Assembly: GCA_029260315.1 (NCBI GenBank)
Contig: JAJDDM010000183.1
Coordinates: 1 to 35,802, forward strand
Direction of reading: 5' to 3'
From: Phycisphaerales bacterium
GTDB lineage: Bacteria > Planctomycetota > Phycisphaerae > Phycisphaerales > UBA1924
DNA length: 35,802 nt
Shown here: positions 9,922 through 17,933 of the stretch, one piece after another
Layout: each line of letters begins with the position of its first letter
Position numbering within the stretch: position 1 is the first letter of the stretch
Notes under the pieces: generated by a model
Database searches by the model: none
What the model was told of the DNA's origin: nothing
The model's input: the letters and a program-made list of their open reading frames with translations, nothing else
Program-made: the position numbers and the translations under genes

Positions 9922-10320
9922 CTAGCGCGGGAACTCGGGGCCGTCTCGCAGCTCGACATCCAGCCTCCTGGACGCCGACGGCGGGACGGTGATCGAGTCG
10001 GTCAGCCTCGCCCAGCGCTCGCCGGAGTCCTGGATGGCGTACCGCATCACGTCCGGGCGCGAGGGGTTCTCGGAGTTGTGGTCCTCGTAAAACTTGATCG
10101 AGAGTTGCTTGTCCACCGGGACGTCGCGCGACCAGATGACCTCGTTGGTCCGCGTGTCCACCAGGGACACCGTCTGCGGGGTGTGCGATCGGCTGACATA
10201 GGTGTAGGAGTCCGTGGACGCCGCATTTCCGCCGGCCGACCAACCGGGGTGTGCAACGCAGCCCGTGCAAATCACGAACATAACGCCCATCGTCGTGCCT
10301 GTCGCGCCAATCTTCCGCAT
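9922..10320 (-). CDS. hypothetical small secreted or lipoprotein
   Basis: A 132-residue protein starting at ATG 10320 with GGAGG 7 nt upstream. The N-terminus has a short hydrophobic segment (TTMGVMFVICTGC) ending in TGC, which could be a lipobox with an unusual Cys at position -3. Mature text such as YTYVSRSHTPQTVSLVDTRT and VPVDKQLSIKFYED suggests a small beta-rich periplasmic or surface domain. I do not recognise the family. It is divergent from ispF (133 bp between starts) and ends at a strong terminator, so it is probably monocistronic. Confidence 0.7.
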   Translation of the reverse strand: MRKIGATGTTMGVMFVICTGCVAHPGWSAGGNAASTDSYTYVSRSHTPQTVSLVDTRTNEVIWSRDVPVDKQLSIKFYEDHNSENPSRPDVMRYAIQDSGERWARLTDSITVPPSASRRLDVELRDGPEFPR

Positions 10321-10452
10321 CGTGCGTCCTCCACTGTCCGAGGCCGAAACCCGGCCTCGCTCGAGAGTCTATCGACCCCGACCAACCCGAGTCCTGAGCC
10401 CGCCCGACAGATACGCCGAGCGAACCGCCATGTTCGCCCGTACATTCGGACC

Positions 10453-10959
10453 ATGTACCGCATCGGCCTCGGATACGACCGCCATCGCCTGGAGCCGCTT
10501 GCCCCTGCGGGGCGAGGCCGACCGCTTGTCGTCGCCGGGATGTCTTTGGAACACCAGCGAGGGCCCGTGAGCCATTCCGACGGCGACGCCCTCCTTCACG
10601 CCATCGCCGACGCCATCCTCGGCGCGATCGCGGGTCCGGATATCGGGACCTTGTTTCCGGACGATGATCCGGCCAACGAGGGGCGTCCGTCATGTGACTT
10701 TGTGGAGGCCGCATCGAGCATGGCCGCAGAGCGCGGCTGGCGTCTTGCCAATCTCGACGCGGTCGTCCTGTTGGAGCGTCCCAAGCTGGCGCCGAACCGC
10801 GACGCGATCCGCTCGAATCTGCTGTCGATGCTCGGGGCGTTGGAGCCCGAATCGATCGACGCGATCTGCGTGAAGGGCAAGACCGGCGAGGGGATCGGGC
10901 CCGTCGGGAAAGAGCGACTGATCGAGGCCCACGCCGTCGTCCTGCTCACCCGTCGCTAG
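10453..10959 (+). CDS. ispF: 2-C-methyl-D-erythritol 2,4-cyclodiphosphate synthase
   Basis: A 168-residue enzyme of the MEP pathway that cyclises CDP-ME2P, releasing CMP. It normally acts as a homotrimer with a metal site between subunits. The metal ligands fit D9 and H11 of GLGYDRHRL and H41 of VSHSDGDALLHAI. DIGTLFPDDDP and the C-terminal KGKTGEGIGPVGK are also family hallmarks. The start at ATG 10453 gives the usual length; the frame stays open upstream but that part has no IspF homology. Its stop codon (TAG, 10957-10959) overlaps the stop of the convergent pseudopilin gene within the tetranucleotide CTAG. Confidence 0.96.
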   Translation: MYRIGLGYDRHRLEPLAPAGRGRPLVVAGMSLEHQRGPVSHSDGDALLHAIADAILGAIAGPDIGTLFPDDDPANEGRPSCDFVEAASSMAAERGWRLANLDAVVLLERPKLAPNRDAIRSNLLSMLGALEPESIDAICVKGKTGEGIGPVGKERLIEAHAVVLLTRR

Positions 10960-11768
10960 TGCCTGGATTGCCAGTAGACGCTATCGCGGTTGTATCGCGT
11001 GTCCTTGTCGAACCAGCTGCGAAAGCTCAGGATGTCGTTGAACCGGCGCATCGTGGCGTGTCCGTCCATGTACATGGTGTTCGAGCCGCCCGGGTGGCGA
11101 TCCCACGACAGCCGGTGGCCGCGCACCGTCGAGAAGTTGCTGGGATCGCGGATGTCATAGAGGATCGCGATGCCGTAGTTCGTGGCCCTGGGGCGGTAGA
11201 GCAGGCGGTAGGAGTCGCCGTATTCCTCGTCGCCGAAGGCCGAGAGGTAGATCGTCTCCGAGGGCTGCGGGATCGCCTGGAACTTGGTGAGCGGCTTGTA
11301 CCCCGCGTAGCGGAGCCGCCCGTTGGTCTCAGTGAATCCGATGCCGTTGTTCGCGTAGTGGATCTGGTGCCATTGCGGCGAGGGATACGCCGGGCACTTG
11401 TAATACGGCGCATCCTCGAAGTGATCGCGCACGTTGTTCTGCGGGCGGTTGTTGTCGCCCAGACCGTCCCAGTAGATGTTCGGGTCGAGCAGCGGGCGGA
11501 ACGCCAGCGGCCACGGGTTGTACCCGCCGATCGCGCCGATTCCTCCCGTCTCGCGAGGCTGCCACTCGTCGAACTCGTTCATGTAGGCGCCCATCGCGTG
11601 GGCGATCTGGCGGTGGTTGCTCAGGCACACCACGGTCCTTCCGCCCTCTCGCGCCCCGCTCAACGCGGGCAGCAGGATCGAGATCAACAGCGAGATGATC
11701 GCGATCACCATCAGGAGTTCTATGAGGGTGAACGCCGAGCGCGACGGGGAGGTCGTATTTCGAGGCAT
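10956..11768 (-). CDS. pseudopilin-like protein with prepilin N-terminus and H-X9-DG motif
   Basis: A 270-residue paralogue of the gene at 8951-9766. The N-terminus (MPRNTTSPSRSAFTLIELLM followed by VIAIISLLISILLPAL) is a class III prepilin signal with the conserved Glu five residues after the cleavage point. The C-terminal motif H-PGGSNTMYM-DG is H-X9-DG. Start ATG 11768 has GGAG about 5 nt upstream. It is convergent with ispF, sharing a CTAG stop overlap. The two paralogues bracket ispF and a small lipoprotein gene, so duplication with later divergence is likely. Function is inferred from the prepilin signal; it may be a minor pseudopilin of a type II-like secretion system whose ATPase and secretin are not in this window. 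Confidence 0.9.
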   Translation of the reverse strand: MPRNTTSPSRSAFTLIELLMVIAIISLLISILLPALSGAREGGRTVVCLSNHRQIAHAMGAYMNEFDEWQPRETGGIGAIGGYNPWPLAFRPLLDPNIYWDGLGDNNRPQNNVRDHFEDAPYYKCPAYPSPQWHQIHYANNGIGFTETNGRLRYAGYKPLTKFQAIPQPSETIYLSAFGDEEYGDSYRLLYRPRATNYGIAILYDIRDPSNFSTVRGHRLSWDRHPGGSNTMYMDGHATMRRFNDILSFRSWFDKDTRYNRDSVYWQSRH

Positions 11769-11817
11769 GGGTTCTCCGCGAGGTTCCTCACAAGGCTATC
11801 AGAATCCCAACGCGGGA

Positions 11818-12660
11818 TCAATCACCCCGAGAGGTCCGCTTTGACGATCGCATCGACGCCCGCTTGACAGAGGCTCGGCGACGAATGATCGGCTCCGCAA
11901 CGCCGGGCATCGCGGCTCCGAGCGAAAACACGAGCCTCGCCCCGAGACTCGTCCAGACCTCGCCGCGCGGGCGGCGGAGGCACCGCACGACCGCCCGGGC
12001 CACGCGATCGGGTCCCTGCATGAACCGATCGCTCCCGGCGTCGGCCATCGTCTCACCTTCGGAGTGCTCGCGCAGGCGGTCCCAGAGTTCGGTCTGCGTC
12101 CCGACCGGGTGGACGCTGGAGACGTGGATGCCCGCGCCCGCGAGTTCCATCCGCATCGCGCGGGCGAAGTGCTCCTGCATCGCCTTGCTCGACGTGTACG
12201 CGGCGTAATACGGCAGGGTGATCTTCGAGAGGCAACTCGAACAGAACAGTGCGTGCCCTCGGCCTTCTGCCCGCATCGTCTCCATCGCCGGGCGGATCAG
12301 GTTGAGCGAGCCGAAGAAGTTGACCTCGAGCAGTTGGCGGAGCTTGTCGTCGTCGGCGAGCGCCTCGCCCTCGTAGCCGTACCCGGCGTTGGCGAACACG
12401 CCGTAGATGGGACCGAATGACTCGTTGGTCCTGGCAATGACCTTACGGCAGGCCTCCGGGTCTACAACGTCGCAGGCGACCGCGATCGCGCGGCCGCCTG
12501 CGTTGTTGATCCTCGCTGCGACCTCTTGGAGCAGGTCGATCCTGCGTGCGGCGAGCGTGACGGGCATGCCCGCCTTGGCGCACGCCAGCGCGGTCGCCTT
12601 GCCGATGCCGCTGCTCGCGCCGCTGATCGCGATCGGCCTGCCTGCGAGGTCGACGGGCAC
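11818..12660 (-). CDS. short-chain dehydrogenase/reductase
   Basis: A 280-residue classical SDR. Residues 13-20 SGASSGIG form the nucleotide-binding glycine motif, FANAG is the NNAG equivalent, SSCLSK carries the catalytic Ser and YTSSK the catalytic Tyr and Lys. An Arg pair after the glycine motif (AARRIDLL) suggests NADP(H) preference. The substrate is unknown. The start is GTG 12660, only 7 nt after the entericidin-like stop, so the two genes are probably cotranscribed and may be translationally coupled. The C-terminus is strongly basic (RRRASVKRASMRSSKRTS). Confidence 0.9.
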   Translation of the reverse strand: MPVDLAGRPIAISGASSGIGKATALACAKAGMPVTLAARRIDLLQEVAARINNAGGRAIAVACDVVDPEACRKVIARTNESFGPIYGVFANAGYGYEGEALADDDKLRQLLEVNFFGSLNLIRPAMETMRAEGRGHALFCSSCLSKITLPYYAAYTSSKAMQEHFARAMRMELAGAGIHVSSVHPVGTQTELWDRLREHSEGETMADAGSDRFMQGPDRVARAVVRCLRRPRGEVWTSLGARLVFSLGAAMPGVAEPIIRRRASVKRASMRSSKRTSRGD

Positions 12661-12667
12661 GCCGGGC

Positions 12668-12823
12668 TTAGTCGCCGTCGATGGCGTCCTCGCCGGCCTC
12701 GCCGACGGCCTTGATGTCCTCCCCAGCGCCCTTCACGGTGTTGCACGCGGGCAGCACGACGGCCAGCGACGCGAACAGCATCACCGCGAACAGGACGCTC
12801 ATCAACCGGTGGGCGAGTTTCAT
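12668..12823 (-). CDS. entericidin-like small lipoprotein
   Basis: A 51-residue protein from ATG 12823, with AAGGAG 7 nt upstream. Residues 1-26 form a signal peptide (KLAHRLMSV, then a hydrophobic stretch to VVLPA), and C27 starts the mature text CNTVKGAGEDIKAVGEAGED. This matches the entericidin A/B family, small membrane lipoproteins described as antidote and toxin in enterobacteria and linked to envelope stress. Here there is one copy only, followed directly by an SDR gene. The role is inferred. Confidence 0.85.
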   Translation of the reverse strand: MKLAHRLMSVLFAVMLFASLAVVLPACNTVKGAGEDIKAVGEAGEDAIDGD

Positions 12824-12912
12824 GGACTGTCTCCTTCTATATGGGTTCATCCCCCCGGGCTCCGTCGCCCGAAGAGAAGGGCCATGATAGCGACGATCCG
12901 GACCGGCGGTCC

Positions 12913-14541
12913 TCAGCGAGTCCTGCGAAGGAGCAGCCGCAACTCGTCCGATCGGGTCCACGCCGCCAGCGCGAGATAGGCCGCGAATCCGATCACGGTC
13001 ATCGCCCCGAGCCGCGCGAGCGAACCGCCCCAGCTCGCGGGTTCTCCCATGAGCCGCCCGGTCGCGTAGACGAGTGACGCCATCACGCTGGTCGCGCCGA
13101 TCATCGCCGGCACGCCTCGCCCGGCGTGCGCCATCCCGTCGCGGCGTCGAAGGAGAAACCCGAGCACGCAGACCTGGACGACCTGCGACGCCGCGGTCGA
13201 CCAGGCAAGCCCGGCCTCACCCAGCGGCCAGATCAGCAGCAGATTCAGCGAGAGGTTGAGCGCGACGGCCCCGAGAGCGATCAGCATGGGCGTGCGTGTG
13301 TCGCCTCGGGCGTAGAAGCCGCGCACGAGCACATGGTTCAGCGAGTAGGCCCAGACCCCGACGCCGTAGCCGAGCAGCACGCTCGCCGATCTGGTCAGCC
13401 CATCGTCGCTGAAGCCCGACGCCCCGCCGAAGAGCACGCGCGTCAGATCCTCGCGGACGAGCACGAGCCCGACCGAGGCCGGCAGCGCGATGAACAGGCT
13501 CAGGCGCATCGCCTCGCCCACGGCGCGGGCGAATCGCTCGCCGTCGCCGGCAAGGCGGCTGAGCGCCGGGAACGCCGCGGTCGCGACGGCGATTCCGAAG
13601 ACCCCCAGCGGAAACTGATACAGCCGCTGGGTGTACGAGAGAATCGCGTTGGATCGCTCGTCCAGGGGCGTGGCCATGCCGAACATCGTCGGCCCGAACC
13701 ACGTCGGCCACATCGCGATGATCGTGTCGAGCAGGGCGTTGAGCTGGATCGCGCCCAGCCCGATCGCGACGGGCAGAAACCGCCCGAGCACGCGGCGCAG
13801 CGGCTCGTGCGCCTCCAATAGCGACCCCTTCCAGCGCACCTTGCCCCGCAGCGCCGCGGCGCACCAGGCGATCTGCGCGAGCCCGGCGATCAGGGCACCG
13901 ATCCCGATCGCATATGCCGAGGCGTGCCGATCCCATTGCGGCCCGACGAAATGCAGCAGTGCCGCGCTGATGATCAGCGCGTTGAGGATGATCGGGCTTG
14001 CCGCTCCGGGTCCGAACCTGCCGTGGACCTGCAACGCCGCGGCCATGATCGCCGCGATGCAGACCATCGGCATGAACGGCAGCAGCACCATCACCAGGCG
14101 CAGCGAAAACACGCGATCGGCGTCGTGCTCGAAGAGCGTGAGGATCAGCAGGATGCCCAGCTCGCCGGCGATCGTCAGCAGGCTCGTCAGCGCAAGCAGC
14201 GCATAGAGCGTGATCGCGAGAAGCGAGCCCGCCCGCTTGGGGTCCTCGTCGGCCTCGCGGGCGTATTCGGGCAGGAACGCCGCCGCCAGCGCCCCCTCGC
14301 CCAGCAGCCGGCGAAAGAGATTGGGGATCGCGAAGGCCGCGGCGAACGCCGAACCGATCAGCGTGTCCTGAAAGACCCTGGCGGTGATCAGATCGCGGAT
14401 CAGCCCGCAGACGCGAGAGACGAGCGTGAGCCCGGAGATCGTGCGCACCGCCCCGCCGAGCGAGGTGTCCGTTGTGCCGGGCGTCGAGTCCTTTCGTGCC
14501 ACGTTGGGCGGATTGTCCGCACCCACCGCCCCGGAAAGCAA
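12913..14541 (-). CDS. murJ: lipid II flippase MurJ (MviN family)
   Basis: A 542-residue polytopic membrane protein of the MOP exporter superfamily that moves lipid II across the inner membrane for peptidoglycan synthesis. The opening text (ISGLTLVSRVCGLIRDLITA and on to IGSAFAAAFAIPNLFRRLLGEGALAAAFLPEY) is diagnostic. About 14 hydrophobic segments follow, including the later LYQFPLGVFGIAVATAAFPALSR. It implies the organism makes peptidoglycan. The start is uncertain: TTG 14541 gives the full frame, while GTG codons within the next 15 residues are alternatives. It lies 22 nt after the antiporter gene on the same strand and is likely in its transcription unit. Confidence 0.95.
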   Translation of the reverse strand: MLSGAVGADNPPNVARKDSTPGTTDTSLGGAVRTISGLTLVSRVCGLIRDLITARVFQDTLIGSAFAAAFAIPNLFRRLLGEGALAAAFLPEYAREADEDPKRAGSLLAITLYALLALTSLLTIAGELGILLILTLFEHDADRVFSLRLVMVLLPFMPMVCIAAIMAAALQVHGRFGPGAASPIILNALIISAALLHFVGPQWDRHASAYAIGIGALIAGLAQIAWCAAALRGKVRWKGSLLEAHEPLRRVLGRFLPVAIGLGAIQLNALLDTIIAMWPTWFGPTMFGMATPLDERSNAILSYTQRLYQFPLGVFGIAVATAAFPALSRLAGDGERFARAVGEAMRLSLFIALPASVGLVLVREDLTRVLFGGASGFSDDGLTRSASVLLGYGVGVWAYSLNHVLVRGFYARGDTRTPMLIALGAVALNLSLNLLLIWPLGEAGLAWSTAASQVVQVCVLGFLLRRRDGMAHAGRGVPAMIGATSVMASLVYATGRLMGEPASWGGSLARLGAMTVIGFAAYLALAAWTRSDELRLLLRRTR

Positions 14542-14563
14542 GCGAGGGGCTCTGTCCTGTCAA

Positions 14564-16237
14564 CTATCCCAGGATCACGAAGAAGATCAGCCAGATGGCC
14601 AGCAGCACCGGCAGCAGCAGCGCGATCGCCCGGGCCATGTAGCCGAAGAACGACGGCATCTTGAGCCCCTGGGACTCGGCGATTGCCCGAACCATGAAGT
14701 TCGGGCCGTTGCCGATATACGTCATCGCGCCGAAGAAGACCGCGCCCAGGCTGATCGCCATCAGCTCGTGGATCCCCGGCTCATGGTCGATGAACGAGTG
14801 GATGCCTTCGGCGTTGAGCTCCTCGCCCGCAGCGGATAGCGCGACCTGGAGGAAGTTCAGGTACGTCGGGGCGTTATCGAGCACGCCGGAGAGGGCCCCG
14901 GTCGCGAAGTAGAACTTGGTGGGAGAGTTCAGGCCGAGCTCGGCACCGTGGGCCGCGAGATAGCCCAGCGCCGGGGCCATCGTCGCGAAGATGCCGACGA
15001 ACAGCAGCCCGACCTCCTTGACCGGGAAGAACGTGAACTCGTTGGCCTGGTGATAGGCGGGGTTGGCGATCTTGTAGGCGGCGATCGCAACGACGACCTG
15101 GACCATGGCGCCGAGCGGAATCCCCGCCAGCGCCGGCGCGACGGGCTTGAGGGCGGGGTCCAGGAAGACCGCGCCGATGATCAGTGCCAACGCGATGATG
15201 CCGCTCATGCCCTTGATGGAAACCCCGAAGGGCTCGCTCGCGACGGGCGCCTCGCCCTCGTCATCGGACACCTTCGCGGGGCCGATCATCGTGTCGATGA
15301 TGAAGAAGACCGCGAGCAGCATGCCGACGCAGACCGCCCACATGGGCCACAGGTGCGTGAGCGTCCAGAAGAACGGCACGCCCTTGAGGAAGCCCAGATA
15401 GAGCGGCGGGTCGCCGATGGGCGTCAGGGCCCCGCCGCAGTTGCTGACGATGAAGATGAACAGAACCACATGGATCGGCTTGAGCCTGCCCTTGTTGACC
15501 CGCATGAACGGGCGGATGAGAAGGACGCTGGCGCCCGTGGTGCCCACGATGTTCGCGATGACCGCGCCCACGGCGAGTAGCCCGGTGTTGACCACCGGCG
15601 TGCCGCGCCCGGAGACGTTGATCAGGATGCCTCCCGAGGCGACGTACAGCCCGCCGATGAGCGCGATGAACTGGATGTATTCCAGCGCGACGTGCTTCAT
15701 CTGATACCCGCCGTAGCTCATGCCGTGGGAGTAGTCCGGCTCGTTGAAGCCGAAGAGGTAGTACGCGAGGGTGATCCCGCCCAGGAAGAACGCGAAGTCC
15801 GGGAAGTGGTGGTGCCAGAATCCTTCGTTGATGAACGGCATCAGCGCGATCGAGCCGAGCAGCACCGCGAACGGCACGACGAGCCACAGCGGGATCTGCG
15901 GTGCCGGGCCGTAGTGGTGATCGGCCTCCCCGCCGTGCGCGGCGGCGAGTGGCTCCACCCCGTCTCCATCGACCTCCGGCTCCGTGCCGTCGGCGTGTTG
16001 CTGGGGAACCGCCCCGATCGTGGTGTCGAGCTCGTCGCCCGCCGAGGCGATCTCGAAGCCATTGGAATCCTGTCCGTGTGCCTGCGAATCCGCTGCTTCG
16101 TGCTGTGAGGATTCGTACGAGGGTGGCGCCATCAGCACCAATCCCCATCCGAGCACGGCCCCGAGCACGAGGCTCGCGCACCACATCCAGGGACCCTGGA
16201 TTCCTCGACGACCAATCTCATGGCTCGCGCTACTCAT
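14564..16237 (-). CDS. Na+/H+ antiporter of the NhaD/UIT6 type
   Basis: A 557-residue inner-membrane transporter of the ion transporter superfamily. Near-diagnostic segments are AVIANIVGTTGASVLLIRP, then SNCGGALTPIGDPPLYLGFL and GVLDNAPTYLNFLQ; the paired polar loops are typical of NhaD-like antiporters. An unusual feature is an N-terminal TM (MWCASLVLGAVLGWGLVLMA) followed by an acidic, His- and Gln-rich linker of about 75 residues before the main transmembrane domain. This could be a periplasmic sensing or metal-binding segment. Start ATG 16237. The 106-nt gap to the upstream VanZ-like gene holds no clear signal. Sodium/proton exchange is inferred from the family. Confidence 0.87.
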   Translation of the reverse strand: MSSASHEIGRRGIQGPWMWCASLVLGAVLGWGLVLMAPPSYESSQHEAADSQAHGQDSNGFEIASAGDELDTTIGAVPQQHADGTEPEVDGDGVEPLAAAHGGEADHHYGPAPQIPLWLVVPFAVLLGSIALMPFINEGFWHHHFPDFAFFLGGITLAYYLFGFNEPDYSHGMSYGGYQMKHVALEYIQFIALIGGLYVASGGILINVSGRGTPVVNTGLLAVGAVIANIVGTTGASVLLIRPFMRVNKGRLKPIHVVLFIFIVSNCGGALTPIGDPPLYLGFLKGVPFFWTLTHLWPMWAVCVGMLLAVFFIIDTMIGPAKVSDDEGEAPVASEPFGVSIKGMSGIIALALIIGAVFLDPALKPVAPALAGIPLGAMVQVVVAIAAYKIANPAYHQANEFTFFPVKEVGLLFVGIFATMAPALGYLAAHGAELGLNSPTKFYFATGALSGVLDNAPTYLNFLQVALSAAGEELNAEGIHSFIDHEPGIHELMAISLGAVFFGAMTYIGNGPNFMVRAIAESQGLKMPSFFGYMARAIALLLPVLLAIWLIFFVILG

Positions 16238-16343
16238 GTCTCGTGCTCGCTGGTGAGGGTACGGCGGTCATATCGGCCCGTCGTCGCCCCCACCCCATCC
16301 CGACCGACGCGCTGCGCACTCGGGCGGGTTCGGTTGCTCCGTC

Positions 16344-16730
16344 TCACGACGTGTTATCGGAATCACGCCGGCGGCGTGCGAGTCGGCTCCACAGCGCGAC
16401 GACGATCGATCCGAGCACGACCCCAAGCAGATTCGCCAGAAAGTCATCCCAGGCGGTGTGTCGCCGGACGAACTGCTGGGTCCACTCATCGAGCCCCGCG
16501 TACGCCGACGAGACAACCGCGACGAGCCCGATCGCCCGCCACGAGCCCCAGGCCCCGAGCAGCTCCGTGCGGGCGAACAGGACCGTCCACAGCCCGAAGA
16601 CGCTGGCGTGGACGATCAGGTCGGGCCTGGCCACCGGTGCCTCGATCGTCATGCCGGGCCAATGGGTGAGCACGCCGATGAGCACGGCGTAGCAGATGAA
16701 CACAAGACGCCACGCGCCGGCGTGCCTCAA
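16344..16730 (-). CDS. VanZ-like membrane protein
   Basis: A 128-residue protein with about four transmembrane segments. The family pattern is visible as DLIVHASVFGLWTVLF, then LDEWTQQFVRRHTAWDDFLANLLGVVLG, the D-E-x-x-Q and D-x-x-x-N-x-x-G signatures of VanZ-like proteins. VanZ gives teicoplanin resistance in enterococci, but most family members have unknown roles. The start is TTG 16730: GGAG lies 6 nt upstream and the TTG overlaps the parA stop in TTGA, so translation is probably coupled to ParA. Confidence 0.85.
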   Translation of the reverse strand: MRHAGAWRLVFICYAVLIGVLTHWPGMTIEAPVARPDLIVHASVFGLWTVLFARTELLGAWGSWRAIGLVAVVSSAYAGLDEWTQQFVRRHTAWDDFLANLLGVVLGSIVVALWSRLARRRRDSDNTS

Positions 16731-17911
16731 GCGTCACTCCGGACCGGGTCGCTCCCGCGGATCTCGACGACCGGCGGGTCGGCGTCGCGCTCGTCCTGGG
16801 GCAAGGGCAAATCCGCCGCTAGTTCATCGAGCGGATCGCCATTGGAGCCCGGGGCCGCGTCGTCGAGGGCTTCTGCCATCTGCGCAAGGGCCTCGGGCGC
16901 GGGCAGGCTCGCCGGGGCCGGGCGCGGGTCGCGGACCCACGCCTCCCACTCGCGCATCAGCTCGTCGGCCAGCCTCGCGTAATCGTGCGCGCCCGCGGCG
17001 GTGGGGGCGTACTCGAAGATCGACTGCCCGAAGCTCGGACACTCGGCGAGCTTGACGTTCCGCCGGATCGCCGGCTGATACACGCGCGCGAACCGCCAGG
17101 GCGACCGCTCGTCGCGCTGGTTGCTGAAGAACGTCTCCAGATCGGAGACGACCTCCTGGGCGTGGGTCGTCTGCCCGTCGAACATGCAAAGAATGACCCC
17201 GGCGACGCGCAGGCCCGGATTCAGATTCTGCGTGATCAGCGAGATCGTCTCCAGCAGCTTGCCGACGCCCTGGAGCGCCAGGAACTGGGCCTGCATCGGG
17301 ATCAGCACGTCGCCCGCCGCGACCAGCCCGTTGATCGTCAGCAACCCCAGCGACGGCGGGCAATCGATCAGCACATAATCCACCCGCTCGCGCAGGCTCG
17401 CGATGACCCGCGCCAGACGCCCGTGTCGGTTCGGCGCGGACGCCAGCTCGCCCTCCGCCGCCGCGAGATCGGTCTCGCTGCCGATCAGCCACAGATTCTC
17501 CTGCGCCTTGACCAACGCCTCGGCAGGGTCGATCGACTCATCGGCGAGCAGGTCGTACACGGTGTGCGGCATCGCGTCGGTATCGACCCCCAGGTGCAGG
17601 CTCGCGTGGGCTTGGGGGTCCAGATCGACGATGCAGACCTGACGCCCTCGCCGGGCGAGGGCCGCGGCGAGATTCACGGTGGTCGTGGTCTTGCCCACGC
17701 CGCCCTTCTGGTTGATCATCGCGATGACGCGCGTCTCGGATCCGGTCCGGGATGGAAGCGCCGGGCTCAGCGCACGCTCGCCCGACCCGGACGTGTCCGC
17801 CTCACGCTGAGGTTCTTGCGCCGAGAACTCCGGAGCGTCAGGCTCGCCGCCCGGCCGCTGATCGGGCCCATCCATGGGATACGGAGAATCGCTGGGGCGG
17901 TCCATCGCCAT
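16727..17911 (-). CDS. parA: ParA/Soj-family ATPase
   Basis: A 394-residue ParA-type ATPase. The deviant Walker A is KGGVGKTT (K69 to T76), with DLDPQAHASL as Walker A' and YVLIDCPPSLGLLTIN as Walker B. The C-terminal part (CPSFGQSIFEYAPTAAGAHD and on) is typical of chromosomal Soj proteins. An N-terminal extension of about 60 residues is Pro, Ser and Glu rich and probably disordered; a similar tail of about 70 residues follows the ATPase domain. No parB is adjacent, so it may act with a ParB encoded elsewhere, or position an envelope complex such as the polysaccharide machinery upstream. Start ATG 17911; ATG 17905 is an alternative. TATACT at 17918-17923 (minus strand) resembles a -10 box. 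Confidence 0.88.
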   Translation of the reverse strand: MAMDRPSDSPYPMDGPDQRPGGEPDAPEFSAQEPQREADTSGSGERALSPALPSRTGSETRVIAMINQKGGVGKTTTTVNLAAALARRGRQVCIVDLDPQAHASLHLGVDTDAMPHTVYDLLADESIDPAEALVKAQENLWLIGSETDLAAAEGELASAPNRHGRLARVIASLRERVDYVLIDCPPSLGLLTINGLVAAGDVLIPMQAQFLALQGVGKLLETISLITQNLNPGLRVAGVILCMFDGQTTHAQEVVSDLETFFSNQRDERSPWRFARVYQPAIRRNVKLAECPSFGQSIFEYAPTAAGAHDYARLADELMREWEAWVRDPRPAPASLPAPEALAQMAEALDDAAPGSNGDPLDELAADLPLPQDERDADPPVVEIRGSDPVRSDA

Positions 17912-17933
17912 GGACGGAGTATAGCGAAAGGTC

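Noticed and set aside
8951-10714. One long 587-codon protein covering the pseudopilin and upstream region
   Set aside because: The frame is open by chance through the terminator and a gene on the same strand in another frame; the strong ribosome-binding site and prepilin signal fix the start at 9766.
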